Shown in pieces: positions 31,539-40,159 of a stretch of DNA of 40,525 nt. The stretch is from DATCLA01 sp036564195 (GTDB lineage: Bacteria > Bacillota > UBA4882 > UBA8346), in NCBI GenBank assembly GCA_036564195.1, contig DATCLA010000163.1, forward strand, positions 1 to 40,525, in the 5' to 3' direction. The position numbers were made by a program, and so were the translations under genes. The stretch's first letter is position 1; the number at the start of each line of letters is the position of its first letter. The notes under the pieces were generated by a model. The model saw only the letters and a list, made by a program, of their open reading frames with translations, did not search any database and had not been told where the DNA came from.

Positions 31539-32645
31539 TCAAACTGTAATCAATTCATAATCTTTAGTGCCTAAACCAAGCTTAACTGCATGTTCGATAG
31601 CTATTTTCCAATTAGTCTCCGGGTGAACTGCGGTAAAATAGTCGCAGTTCTTACTGACGTTTTTTTCAAGTAGACTGCCTGCCATAACCGGCTGACGGTT
31701 AACTGCCTCCGCACAAGCTACATCAAGGGCAACCGGATCAAAGGATGCAAACATACCTACATTGGGAACAATGGGAATATCGTTTCCCCCATAACAATCA
31801 CAGAATGGTGATACATCAATTACGAGGCTTATGTGAAAGCTGGGCCGCCCCCGTAATACTGCCCAGGCATATTCGGACATTTTTTTGCACAAGATCTCGT
31901 TGGATTCATCCGAAGCTGGGAGAACAGCATCCATTTGACAAATCCCGATACAGCGGCCACACCCGACACAGCGGTTATGATCAATCAACGCTTTTCGGTT
32001 GGCTACGGTAATTGCCCCAAGAGCACAGTTTTTAGCACAAACTCCGCATCCGATACACAACTTGCTGGAAACCTGCGGTTTACCGCTGCTGTGCATTTCC
32101 ATTTTGCCGGCACGGGAACCACAGCCCATACCGATATTTTTAATGGTACCGCCAATTCCGGTCGCTTCATGTACCTTGAAATGAGTCAAAGAGATCACCA
32201 CATCCGCATCCATAATCGCGCGGCCGATTTTAGCCTCTTTGACATATTCACCTCCTACGACTGGAACTAAAACCTCATCGGTACCTTTTAAACCGTCGCC
32301 AATCAGCACATGACAGCCGGTGGAAAAGGGAGAAAAGCCATTAAGGTATGCCGTGTTAAGATGTTCCAACGCATCCTTCCTTCTGCCCACATATAAAGTA
32401 TTGCAATCGGTTAGATACGGCTTCCCACCCAGCTCTTTTACAATATCAACAACAGTTTTGGCAAAGTTGGGACGTAAAAAAGCTAAATTCCCCGGCTCTC
32501 CGAAATGAATTTTGATCGCAGTATATTTCTTTTTAAAGTCGATTCGGTCAATCCCCGCCGTTTTTATCAGGCGTTTCAGCTTTTGTAGAATATTTTCCTC
32601 CATTGTGATATGCATATCGGTAAAATACACTTTTGATGTTTTCAT
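31539..32645 (-). CDS. DUF362 ferredoxin-type protein
   Basis: 368 aa. The DUF362 domain (TAIKIHFGEPGNLAFLRP near 40-60, ADVVISLTHFKVHEATGIGGTIKNIGMGC near 145-175) surrounds a two-cluster ferredoxin insert. The clusters use CIGCGVCAKNCALGA (197-211) and CVGCGRCIGICQMDA (226-240). These proteins are widespread in anaerobes, and their partner and reaction are unknown. The gene stands alone, head-to-tail opposed to the barrel gene. Confidence 0.92.
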   Translation of the reverse strand: MKTSKVYFTDMHITMEENILQKLKRLIKTAGIDRIDFKKKYTAIKIHFGEPGNLAFLRPNFAKTVVDIVKELGGKPYLTDCNTLYVGRRKDALEHLNTAYLNGFSPFSTGCHVLIGDGLKGTDEVLVPVVGGEYVKEAKIGRAIMDADVVISLTHFKVHEATGIGGTIKNIGMGCGSRAGKMEMHSSGKPQVSSKLCIGCGVCAKNCALGAITVANRKALIDHNRCVGCGRCIGICQMDAVLPASDESNEILCKKMSEYAWAVLRGRPSFHISLVIDVSPFCDCYGGNDIPIVPNVGMFASFDPVALDVACAEAVNRQPVMAGSLLEKNVSKNCDYFTAVHPETNWKIAIEHAVKLGLGTKDYELITV

Positions 32646-33230
32646 CTATCTGGCCTCCCGGATTAAGATTTTTAGGAAAATATAACAATTATTAGAGAAC
32701 TTCCCCTTAGAGCCGGTCAAAAGTAGATATTTTCACCGTTATAATAAATAGTATAGCCGATTCAAAATACAAAAGTCAAAACTAACCTGAAAACATGGCA
32801 GCATATTTAAATTAATAGTGGTATTAGTCTTGATCAGACTATTTCAGGGCTAACCGCTTTCTTAAATCAAAAATTTAAGATGGCCGCTTTAATACCCCAC
32901 AACCAGCACTAGTGGCCGCCAGAATCCTAAAGGCTTTCCCTTTCCGGGTACAACTATAAAGTTCGGGGATTACTCTTTCTTCTTTAAAAGCTTTACTGAA
33001 TAGTTGAAATTTCCTATTTCTTTTTAACTTTTTCGCTTTTACTTCTTAGAAACGGTTTCCAACATGATGATTATCGGATTAAAATTTAAAAATTAATTGG
33101 TACTTACAGTTTTTAGCAATATTTTGAAATTGGCGTTTATAAAATGATTATTTCTGAAGTAAACGAACGAGAACCACTATCTTATTAACAGCTAGTATTA
33201 TATGTAATGCTGTATTTTTATATATAAAAA
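32646..33230. other. Gene-free AT-rich stretch
   Basis: I see no convincing gene. A minus-strand frame of about 37 codons (KEERVIPELYSCTRKGKAFR..., stop near 32878) looks protein-like but has no start and may be a gene remnant. Perfect hairpins occur at 32861-32878 (CTTAAAT-CAAA-ATTTAAG) and 33214-33231 (an 18-bp AT palindrome). A short imperfect T-rich tract follows at 33010-33050. Confidence 0.35.
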
Positions 33231-33262
33231 TTAAGGGCCGAAATATTCAGCCCTGGTTTTTT
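33220..33262 (-). terminator. Terminator of the beta-branching/Rnf operon
   Basis: Minus strand: AGGGC (33250-33254) and GCCCT (33234-33238) enclose 11 nt, followed by TAATTTTTATATA. It lies 38 nt after the stop of the RnfD-RnfC gene. The plus strand also has a T6 run after the stem, so it can work in both directions. Confidence 0.7.
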
Positions 33263-33291
33263 CCGGATATATAAACCCATGGTTTAATTTT

Positions 33292-35076
33292 TCATCGCTG
33301 TACCTTGTCTATTATATCTTTAGATTCTCTTACTTTTGCCGAAAGATTTCGACCTGCCAGGCATACATAGCTGCAACTACCACAACTAATACATTTTTCA
33401 GGGCAGTATTTGGCAACCTGGATAATTTTTCCGGAATCAACTAAATCAGCGATTTTAGCTACTTCTAATCTGGCCGGACAGTACATCCTACATAAACCGC
33501 ATCTTGAACATAAGGGAGACTCTTTATAGCGTGGATAATGCGCGGCAGCAATAAAATTGGTGGTTGTTTCTACCTTATCGGTATCTTCAGTCAGATGTGA
33601 CTGCATTAAACCCCCTCCGCTGAAAATAAGATTACTTGCGGGGTATATTTGATTAACAATATGATGGATCGATTCTCCCAATTTCACCCGTACTACTCGG
33701 CTTTCTTTCTTTTTTAGGTTCGCAAGAGTTAAATATTTTGTATCTGCTTTCCGGTTCAGATAACAAGCCTCATATATTTGATAAACCGTCTGAACATTCA
33801 AAACCAGAATCCCTAATTTTGCAGGTATTGCATTATCAGTAAGTCTTGTTTGGAGGATTTTAGCGATTAATATTTTTTCGGCTCCGGCCGGATAAAATTC
33901 AGGTACTTGGAAAATTTTTATCCCTTCCGGAAAATTTAACCCTTCAGTATGCTTAACTGCTAAAAATACCTCGGCAAATGCTATGCAACGACCGATTGCT
34001 TTTATACCTAGTGACAGTTCTTCCGGAAACCTTCGCAGCAGCCATTTATCATGATTTAACCCGGGATCACATTCAGTCCCGTTAACAATAAAATATTTTT
34101 GGGGAACATCCGCATTAATTACTGTCTCAATCTTTTGGATAGTAGGAAAGGCTGCCCCTCCACAACCATAGACTTGATTGGTTTGAATTCGGTCTAAAAT
34201 TTCTTCCGTTGATAGCTCCGAATCTTTTACCGGCCTTATGTGTTGCAGCCCTGTCAAGTCCAGAAGATTGTCCCGGCTACTATCCAAAGGAATGACGCTT
34301 GTTATTTTTAAGGGTTTAAAAAACAGCGTATTATCTAAACCAAACCACTTTTGATCTATGGCGAACGATAAGAGATTAAATATTAAAAACAACGCAGCCC
34401 GAGTTGCAGTGAAGTTAGGTATATCAAACGTTAAGAAACCAACCAGAAATCCTCCTAATAATCCGGCAACCGGTTGAGGAGTAGTTGTCACCGGATCGGT
34501 TATTACTAAGCAGCCCCAAAATATAACTCCGTAAGCAACAAAGGCTTGAAACGACCAGTGATGATGAATTAGTAATGACAAAACCATCCCTGACATCAGC
34601 CCGACTCCGGCAAAAAATCTAAACCGTAAAAATACTAATGACAGGAGCATTACCGGTATTAACCAAAATGAAAAAGTAATAACCGCATCGTTTATTTTAA
34701 AAAACAAACTCAAACCAAATAAAGCTGTAATCGCCGGATTGAAGATATTTTTGCCTGTTCCGCCCCAAATATGTTTGATGAGTAGTGCAAATCCAACCCC
34801 CAAAATTCTACCCCAAAACGGAATTCCCAGTGTTAATACTTCTAAAATCACTGCAGTTACTCCAGAGGAAACTGCGCAAACCGGACGACTGTACCTAATA
34901 AAATTAGCTACTGCATCAATTAACAATGCAGTAGCTAAAATTGCTATAAATTCTAGAATCTTAAGCGGAGCTTGGCTCCAAGCAGGCAGTAGGTAAAGTA
35001 AAGTAACCAAAAAGACAGCCGTCATTACATGTTCATTTGATATTGACCTTCTAACCAAAGGAAAACTCTTAATCAT
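33292..35076 (-). CDS. RnfD-RnfC fusion protein
   Basis: 594 aa. Residues 1-255 are an RnfD/NqrB-type membrane domain with about eight helices: KHIWGGTGKNIFNPAITAL (101-119) and VITDPVTTTPQ (191-201) are family landmarks. Residues 275-594 are RnfC: the GCGGAAFPT flavin/NADH loop (304-312), NGTECDPGLNHDKWLLRRFPEE, an SLBB-like part, and two [4Fe-4S] sites with C523/C526/C529/C533 and C562/C565/C568/C572. In classical Rnf these are separate genes beside RnfA, B, E and G; none is here. I find no SGAT-type threonine site for covalent FMN in the RnfD part and no large loop to hold it. It may pass electrons from NADH or ferredoxin to a membrane partner. The gene overlaps the upstream one by 4 nt (ATGA). 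Confidence 0.88.
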   Translation of the reverse strand: MIKSFPLVRRSISNEHVMTAVFLVTLLYLLPAWSQAPLKILEFIAILATALLIDAVANFIRYSRPVCAVSSGVTAVILEVLTLGIPFWGRILGVGFALLIKHIWGGTGKNIFNPAITALFGLSLFFKINDAVITFSFWLIPVMLLSLVFLRFRFFAGVGLMSGMVLSLLIHHHWSFQAFVAYGVIFWGCLVITDPVTTTPQPVAGLLGGFLVGFLTFDIPNFTATRAALFLIFNLLSFAIDQKWFGLDNTLFFKPLKITSVIPLDSSRDNLLDLTGLQHIRPVKDSELSTEEILDRIQTNQVYGCGGAAFPTIQKIETVINADVPQKYFIVNGTECDPGLNHDKWLLRRFPEELSLGIKAIGRCIAFAEVFLAVKHTEGLNFPEGIKIFQVPEFYPAGAEKILIAKILQTRLTDNAIPAKLGILVLNVQTVYQIYEACYLNRKADTKYLTLANLKKKESRVVRVKLGESIHHIVNQIYPASNLIFSGGGLMQSHLTEDTDKVETTTNFIAAAHYPRYKESPLCSRCGLCRMYCPARLEVAKIADLVDSGKIIQVAKYCPEKCISCGSCSYVCLAGRNLSAKVRESKDIIDKVQR

Positions 35077-35498
35077 CTTATCCCCGCGAAGAAGGCATGG
35101 ATTTTATGAAATCCCGAACCGAATAACATCATCGGGCAAGCTACTGCCGTTTCAATTCCTTTTGCACTGCACTCCTCCAAAATTGCCGAATCAAATACCT
35201 TGTTATTTTGAAATAGAACCCGCTCAACCCCATGTTCTTTTAATTGATTAATTATTTTACGAGTGTTTTCTTTATTAATCAGTAAGTAGGCACATTTAGG
35301 AACCTTCGGCAATTCACTAAAATCTTTGTATACTTTAACATCAAAACCGGAGCTTGATTTATTGTTCATTGGGTAAACCTCAATACCGCTGTTAACCAGT
35401 GCTTGAAAAACCTGTTTACAAAACTTTTCATTACGATGAGAATAACCGATAAACAACAGTTCTTTACTGTCAAAAAAATCTTTACATAATTTTTTCAT
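35073..35498 (-). CDS. CoA-binding domain protein
   Basis: A 141-aa Rossmann-like CoA-binding protein of the YccU type. ELLFIGYSHRNEKFCKQVFQALVNSGIEVYPMN (about 13-45) is the domain's first beta-alpha unit, and YLLINKENTRKIINQLKEHGVERVLFQNN follows. The end (GIETAVACPMMLF) has the Cys-Pro characteristic of the group. The GxSxxxxK start of typical members is GYSHRNEK here. It is translated just before the Rnf fusion (4-nt overlap) and after the HMG synthase gene. It could bind acyl-CoA or CoA linked to the pathway. AGGAGGAG precedes the ATG. Confidence 0.82.
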   Translation of the reverse strand: MKKLCKDFFDSKELLFIGYSHRNEKFCKQVFQALVNSGIEVYPMNNKSSSGFDVKVYKDFSELPKVPKCAYLLINKENTRKIINQLKEHGVERVLFQNNKVFDSAILEECSAKGIETAVACPMMLFGSGFHKIHAFFAGIR

Positions 35499-35525
35499 AG
35501 CTAAGCTCCTCCTTAAATTTAACTT

Positions 35526-35650
35526 TTAATTGTTTTTTCTCAAAGCATTAATCTTTTGAATACACTGTTCCCCGGGACGATTGATTGTAGTTTTAGCTTG
35601 TAAGTAAGCAAATTTAAGGTCAAAAACTATTTTAAAATTTTCGCTTCGAA
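35526..35650 (-). other. Open fragment after pksG (no start codon)
   Basis: In the frame of pksG, after its TAA and two further stops, a frame reads NFKIVFDLKFAYLQAKTTIN and ...CIQKINALRKNN, stopping at 35526. The composition is protein-like, but no ATG, GTG or TTG lies at the front. It may be the tail of a former longer gene. It fills most of the gap to the CoA-binding gene. Confidence 0.25.
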
Positions 35651-35669
35651 CTCCTCATCAAAAAATTCT

Positions 35670-36926
35670 TTATACCCACTTGTACTTACGATGAAATTCC
35701 CGAATTTCTTCCAAAAACAGTTGTTGCCCCTTGCTTGAATTGAAGGCTCCCGGAATTATCCCAAAATCTAATTTGACATTCCGCGTACCAAATTTTACTG
35801 CCCCATTCCCTTTTAACAATTCATCATACTCATCCATAGATAACTGATAGCGTTTGTTTAAATGCCGCTCAATCTCAAAACGACGCTGGACTTCCTGACT
35901 TTGGGCCGAGGTTACTCCGCTGTAAAATTCCGAACAACAACCCGATCCATAAGAGAAGCAACCGATTCGTTTCGGCGTTTCAAACCGGCCATGATCAATA
36001 ATACCGGCCAAAGCCAAAAATACGGTAGCTCCCATAATATTACCGACCCGTTGACAGTATACCATACCGGGTATTACCCGTTGTTCAAAATCCAAATCAA
36101 TCTCAGCCGGCTTGGCTTGGGCTATTTTTCGCATCATGGTACGATGCGCCCCCTTTACCATACCGCCAAAGGGAGTATGAAAGGCTAAATACTGAAATGA
36201 GTCCCGATAGCTGACACCGGTTACCCGTTTTTGATATTCCAAAAATGCCTGCTCACAACAGTCCAGGTAGGACAGTAAGGATAAATCCGCATCTCCAGCT
36301 TCGCTGTCCGGGATGGGTCGACATGTATCACATACCTCATATCCGTAATATCCGTTAGCTCCGACATCAACTTGAAATACATAAGGAGTTTCACTAACTA
36401 AAATGGCCATTGCTCCCGCACCGGAACTTACTTCTGCAAACGACCAATCCGCAGTCAATGCTTCCCCCGCTTCAGCTACCATAAACCGTGATATATCGGT
36501 AGCAATCACCAGAGCTTTGGCACCTGGGGAGGACTGTGATAAGATAAAATTTACTGCCATCTGAAATCCCGCAGTTCCTGAATAGCAAGCTTGTTTGATT
36601 TCAAACATCCGGCAGTTCCGGTTTAGTCCCAAATAATGATGGATATAAGTACTCATTGATTTTCCAAAATCAATACCTGATTCGGTACAAGTGATGAGTA
36701 ACTCAATCCGGTCTTTTTCGGCCGGAGTAAGTGAGTCAACTACTGGTTTTGCTGCATTAACTGCATAAGTAACCGGATCTTCATACGGTAATGCCACTGT
36801 CTTTTCTTTCATTAACAAATTTGCGAACCTGGTAGTATCCAATTGACGATGCTGGGCTAATTGAGTAACATCCAGATAGGCTATTCCTCCAAATAAGTTC
36901 ATCGCTTCTATTCCAACAGGTATCAT
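35670..36926 (-). CDS. pksG: PksG-like HMG-CoA synthase of beta-branching
   Basis: A 418-aa HMG-CoA synthase homologue that joins the acetyl group of the donor ACP to the beta-ketone of a polyketide intermediate. The catalytic residues of the family are all visible: E82 (CTESG), C114 (KQACYSG) and H250 (FHTPFGG). The sequence follows PksG/CurD-type enzymes closely (ITCTESGIDFGKSMSTYIHH; FGGMVKGAHRTMMRK). It has no ACP fused. It follows the decarboxylating ketosynthase gene by 31 nt. AGGATAGGAG precedes the ATG. Beta-branching enzymes normally act together with a trans-AT PKS, which must lie outside this window. Confidence 0.95.
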   Translation of the reverse strand: MIPVGIEAMNLFGGIAYLDVTQLAQHRQLDTTRFANLLMKEKTVALPYEDPVTYAVNAAKPVVDSLTPAEKDRIELLITCTESGIDFGKSMSTYIHHYLGLNRNCRMFEIKQACYSGTAGFQMAVNFILSQSSPGAKALVIATDISRFMVAEAGEALTADWSFAEVSSGAGAMAILVSETPYVFQVDVGANGYYGYEVCDTCRPIPDSEAGDADLSLLSYLDCCEQAFLEYQKRVTGVSYRDSFQYLAFHTPFGGMVKGAHRTMMRKIAQAKPAEIDLDFEQRVIPGMVYCQRVGNIMGATVFLALAGIIDHGRFETPKRIGCFSYGSGCCSEFYSGVTSAQSQEVQRRFEIERHLNKRYQLSMDEYDELLKGNGAVKFGTRNVKLDFGIIPGAFNSSKGQQLFLEEIREFHRKYKWV

Positions 36927-36957
36927 AGTTATTCTCCTATCCTGTATTTAATTAGAT

Positions 36958-38187
36958 TTAACAATTTTGTATACAGACTGCGGTATTAATACCGCCAAAC
37001 CCCATACTTAAACTAATCGCTTTTTCAACCTGATGCAGTAGCGGCTGGTTACGTACCCAGTTAAAAGAAGAGTCAATCGGTTCCTCCATATTTATGGTAG
37101 GATGCAGCCGTCCCTCTTTCATCTGCAATATAGTTGCAATAACTTCCACAGCGCCTGCCGCACTCAAACCATGTCCGGTTATAGATTTGGTAGCATTAAT
37201 ATAGGCGTGAACCAGACCACTATCACCAATTGCCCGTAACTCGGTCTCATCACCGATTAACGAGCCTGTACCATGAGGGTTAATGTAATCAACCTCAGCC
37301 GCTGACCAGTTGGCCTGTTCCAGAGCCTGCCTAATAGCCCGGACTTCTCCTTCATACGAGGGATTAGGATTCCGGTTTCCGTCTATCACCATCGCTCCCC
37401 CGGAAAGTATTGCATATGGATTGATCCGCCGCCCCCTGATGATACGTTCCACAACCACAGCACCACAAGCTTCTCCATAAATAAATCCATCCCGATTTTT
37501 ATCAAACGGACGACAGGCGCTTCCGGGTTCGTTGTAATAACGATCTGTCCCCATTGCACCTAAGGACCGAAATGCCTGACACTCCCAGTAAGAAAGGTCC
37601 ATTAAGGCTCCCATGGCAATACAAACATCCACTTTACCTGTTTGAAGCGCTTGAATTGCCTGAAGAATTGCCACTTGACCACTGGCGGAAGCACCTCCTA
37701 CCGTATACGCTAATCCTTTAATCCCAAAAAATTCTGTACCTAAGCCACAGAGGTCACTATCCATGAAGGAAAATCCATAGGTTGGCGGTAAAAAATGGAC
37801 CCGTCCTTGATATTTCTCATGGATTTGAATTAACTCGCGTTGCTGTAGATTAGAGCCCCCAATAATTAATCCGATCCGTTCCGGGTCTATCTCATCCAGT
37901 CGCGCATCTTCCCAAGCCTCCTGAAGTGTTACCAAAGCAACCTGTTCCGTAAAAGAGGCCGAACGTAATATCCGTTTAGAAAGACGTTCCGGAAAAAAAA
38001 GCTCGGAAATTTCTGCACCGATAAAACCGGTTTCGGTCTGGCGGCCAGGGCGCCGCATTAAATCAAATTTATGTTCCCCTTTGAATAATGCCGCACTAAA
38101 TGCTTTTTTCCCTTGCCCAATTGCCGAAGTAACACCCAAACCAGTAATCAGCAGTTCAGACGGAATGCAATTTTTCATAGAACACAT
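36958..38187 (-). CDS. pksF: PksF-like decarboxylating ketosynthase (Ser variant)
   Basis: A 409-aa KAS II-type enzyme. The usual active-site Cys is replaced by Ser: the motif is GGASASGQ with S167 where condensing enzymes have TACASG. The two active-site His are kept in NPHGTGS (H305) and KSITGH (H339). Enzymes of this type decarboxylate malonyl-ACP to acetyl-ACP, which is the donor for the HMG synthase. The ATG at 38187 is preferred because TAGGAGA lies 8 nt before it; ATG at 38178 is also possible. The gene overlaps acpK by 32 nt, so the two should be made in step. Confidence 0.95.
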   Translation of the reverse strand: MCSMKNCIPSELLITGLGVTSAIGQGKKAFSAALFKGEHKFDLMRRPGRQTETGFIGAEISELFFPERLSKRILRSASFTEQVALVTLQEAWEDARLDEIDPERIGLIIGGSNLQQRELIQIHEKYQGRVHFLPPTYGFSFMDSDLCGLGTEFFGIKGLAYTVGGASASGQVAILQAIQALQTGKVDVCIAMGALMDLSYWECQAFRSLGAMGTDRYYNEPGSACRPFDKNRDGFIYGEACGAVVVERIIRGRRINPYAILSGGAMVIDGNRNPNPSYEGEVRAIRQALEQANWSAAEVDYINPHGTGSLIGDETELRAIGDSGLVHAYINATKSITGHGLSAAGAVEVIATILQMKEGRLHPTINMEEPIDSSFNWVRNQPLLHQVEKAISLSMGFGGINTAVCIQNC

Positions 38188-38404
38188 CAGTCAGTTCTCC
38201 TAGGTTTTTTGCCCCAAATAACTCGACCCGGGGAATTTGTAGTGATAAAGCTTCCATGGTCATCATAATAATTTCGGCACGATCCACTGAATTTGCACCT
38301 AAATCCGTTAAACTGTCACTGGGTTGAAACAAATGCCCTTCTCTTTCCGGAATGACTTCGCAAATGTGGCGAACAATTAGTTTAAAAATATCCTCTTTAT
38401 TCAT
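38156..38404 (-). CDS. acpK: AcpK-like acyl carrier protein
   Basis: An 82-aa free-standing ACP. The phosphopantetheine Ser is S39 in LGANSVDRAEI. The helix II sequence NSVDRAEIIMMTMEALSLQI resembles AcpK/CurB donor ACPs of beta-branching cassettes, where the D-S-L of ordinary ACPs is N-S-V. It would carry malonyl, then acetyl, for the HMG synthase. The N-terminus MNKEDIFKLIVRHICEVIP is also AcpK-like. Confidence 0.94.
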   Translation of the reverse strand: MNKEDIFKLIVRHICEVIPEREGHLFQPSDSLTDLGANSVDRAEIIMMTMEALSLQIPRVELFGAKNLGELTDVFYEKLHSV

Positions 38405-38503
38405 TATTCTTTTGTCCTCCCGTTAATAAATTTGTTTTAATATTTGATTAACTTACTCAACCTCCAAGGAACATTGTTTCACCTGTTGGACTAACTCATT
38501 GTT

Positions 38504-39256
38504 TTATTTACCAAATAATGTAATAATCCTTTCACCAACTTCCGCTTGATGAATCGTAATCTCATGCATTAAAACTTCTTCCTGAATAACCTGGGGGAGT
38601 TCCTTTCGAAGGGAGGCGACTAAATGGTCTTTTAATGTAATCAGAGCGATTCTCGGTTTCTCAGCTATCTGTCGTGCCAACTGATACGCATACTCTAGCA
38701 CCTCGGCACGGGGTAATACCGGGAAAGGAATTCCTCTTTTTTCAAGATCAGCACCCCGGTATGTACCGGCGTTGATTAAAAATTCTTCCGCTAAACTTAA
38801 TCCTAATTTCTTTGGTAAGATATAGGTCGCTCCCATTCCCGGCGTAAATCCGTATTTCATAAAATTAGTGGTATAAACGCTTTCACGGCTTAAAATTATA
38901 AAGTCCGCAAATAGCCCCATGACAAACCCGCCACCAATCCCATGTCCCTGCATGGCGGCAATCACTGGAATCTTACATTCTAAAGAAAGACTATAAAGGT
39001 TATTGTTACTATTGAATTGTTTTTCTCCTTTGTGAATTGCCAACAATGCCTCTTGAGTTCCACCCGAGGCAAAATAGCTGTCATACCCGGTTAAAATAAC
39101 AACTTTATAATTAGAGTTAGCTTGAATCTGTTCAAATGCCCGGGCAAGTCCGGCGGTTAACTCATCGGAAAAAGTATTTTTATGAACCCGGTCTTCCATT
39201 GTTACTTGTACAATTTCCGGTTCAATTTCACGTAAACTAACTACTGATTGCACCAT
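38504..39256 (-). CDS. pksI: PksI-like enoyl-CoA hydratase (ECH2, decarboxylase)
   Basis: A 250-aa crotonase-fold protein. It would decarboxylate the 3-methylglutaconyl-ACP intermediate to a 3-methylcrotonyl-type product. Close to PksI as I remember it: HKNTFSDELTAGLARAFEQI, LTGYDSYFASGGTQEALLAI (about 55-75) and AMQGHGIGGGFVMGLFADFI. GHGIGGG is the oxyanion-hole region. It lies between pksH and acpK. Confidence 0.93.
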   Translation of the reverse strand: MVQSVVSLREIEPEIVQVTMEDRVHKNTFSDELTAGLARAFEQIQANSNYKVVILTGYDSYFASGGTQEALLAIHKGEKQFNSNNNLYSLSLECKIPVIAAMQGHGIGGGFVMGLFADFIILSRESVYTTNFMKYGFTPGMGATYILPKKLGLSLAEEFLINAGTYRGADLEKRGIPFPVLPRAEVLEYAYQLARQIAEKPRIALITLKDHLVASLRKELPQVIQEEVLMHEITIHQAEVGERIITLFGK

Positions 39257-39313
39257 TATAGCCTCCTTTATTTAAAATTTAAACTTTACTAATCCCTAAT
39301 ATTGAAAGGGATT

Positions 39314-40078
39314 TTATTGGTCCCATGGAAATTTTCCCTCTTCGACAAACCGACAAATCCATTCCAGGTTCTGGGGATCAGCAAAAATTGCTTGATTGGC
39401 TGCTACAGCCAACTGCTTGCTTTTTACTAATATATCATTTAACTGGCTCATGTAACGTTTATAACGCAAAACCCCGTTTTGGGGTAAAAGTTTTAGACGC
39501 AGTAAGTGCCGGCGCAGTAACAAATCACTCTGAGCATCATAAGCATCTACCATTCCCCAGGTATGAGCCTGTTGTACCGAAATCGGTTGAGTCATTAAGG
39601 TCATATAATGAGCCTTTTGGAAACCGATCCTGCGCACCAAAAATGGCAAAACACAGGCAGGGAACAACCCAAATAATAATTCAGACAGGCTGAATTGGGC
39701 GGTCTGATCGGCAATTACAATATCACTAGCCCCGACAAATCCCATCCCTCCGGCATTCACTCTTCCCCGGATATGAGAGATGGTTATGTACGGCCCGGTT
39801 GCCATTTTCACCCATAAGTCGTACAGCGGTTCAGGGTTATTAACAATTTGCTCCCCTGAAGCCCTTAGATTATGTATCCCTTGGAAATCTGCCCCAAAAC
39901 AAAAGACTTCCGGTAAGCCTTCCAGCACTACGATTGTAGCCGAATTTTTACACAATTCCAGTACTTGATGGCATTCCTCAACTAAACAATCGTTAATTGT
40001 ATTCTTAGCTTCAGGCCGGTAAAGTTGTAAGTAACAAACCGGCCCTTCCAACCGTACTTTAATAGTTTGATAATTCAT
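39314..40078 (-). CDS. pksH: PksH-like enoyl-CoA hydratase (ECH1, dehydratase)
   Basis: 254 aa, crotonase fold. It would dehydrate the HMG-like intermediate made by PksG before ECH2 decarboxylates it. The sequence is highly like PksH as I remember it: EGLPEVFCFGADFQ, GPYITISHIRGRVNAGGMGF, FSLSELLFGLFPACVLPFL and KAHYMTLMTQPISV. The close likeness to Bacillus-type enzymes could mean transfer between Firmicutes. It lies downstream of a small membrane protein gene. Confidence 0.94.
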   Translation of the reverse strand: MNYQTIKVRLEGPVCYLQLYRPEAKNTINDCLVEECHQVLELCKNSATIVVLEGLPEVFCFGADFQGIHNLRASGEQIVNNPEPLYDLWVKMATGPYITISHIRGRVNAGGMGFVGASDIVIADQTAQFSLSELLFGLFPACVLPFLVRRIGFQKAHYMTLMTQPISVQQAHTWGMVDAYDAQSDLLLRRHLLRLKLLPQNGVLRYKRYMSQLNDILVKSKQLAVAANQAIFADPQNLEWICRFVEEGKFPWDQ

Positions 40079-40159
40079 GTGTTCCTCTCATAAATCGGTC
40101 ATGTGAGCATCAGACTTTCTCGCAGTTTTTGATAGGTTCTTGCAGTAATATAAACAAAA

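Noticed and set aside
33292..34300. Treating rnfD and rnfC as two genes
   Set aside because: The frame is continuous over 594 codons with no stop or internal ribosome binding site at the junction (residues 255-275).
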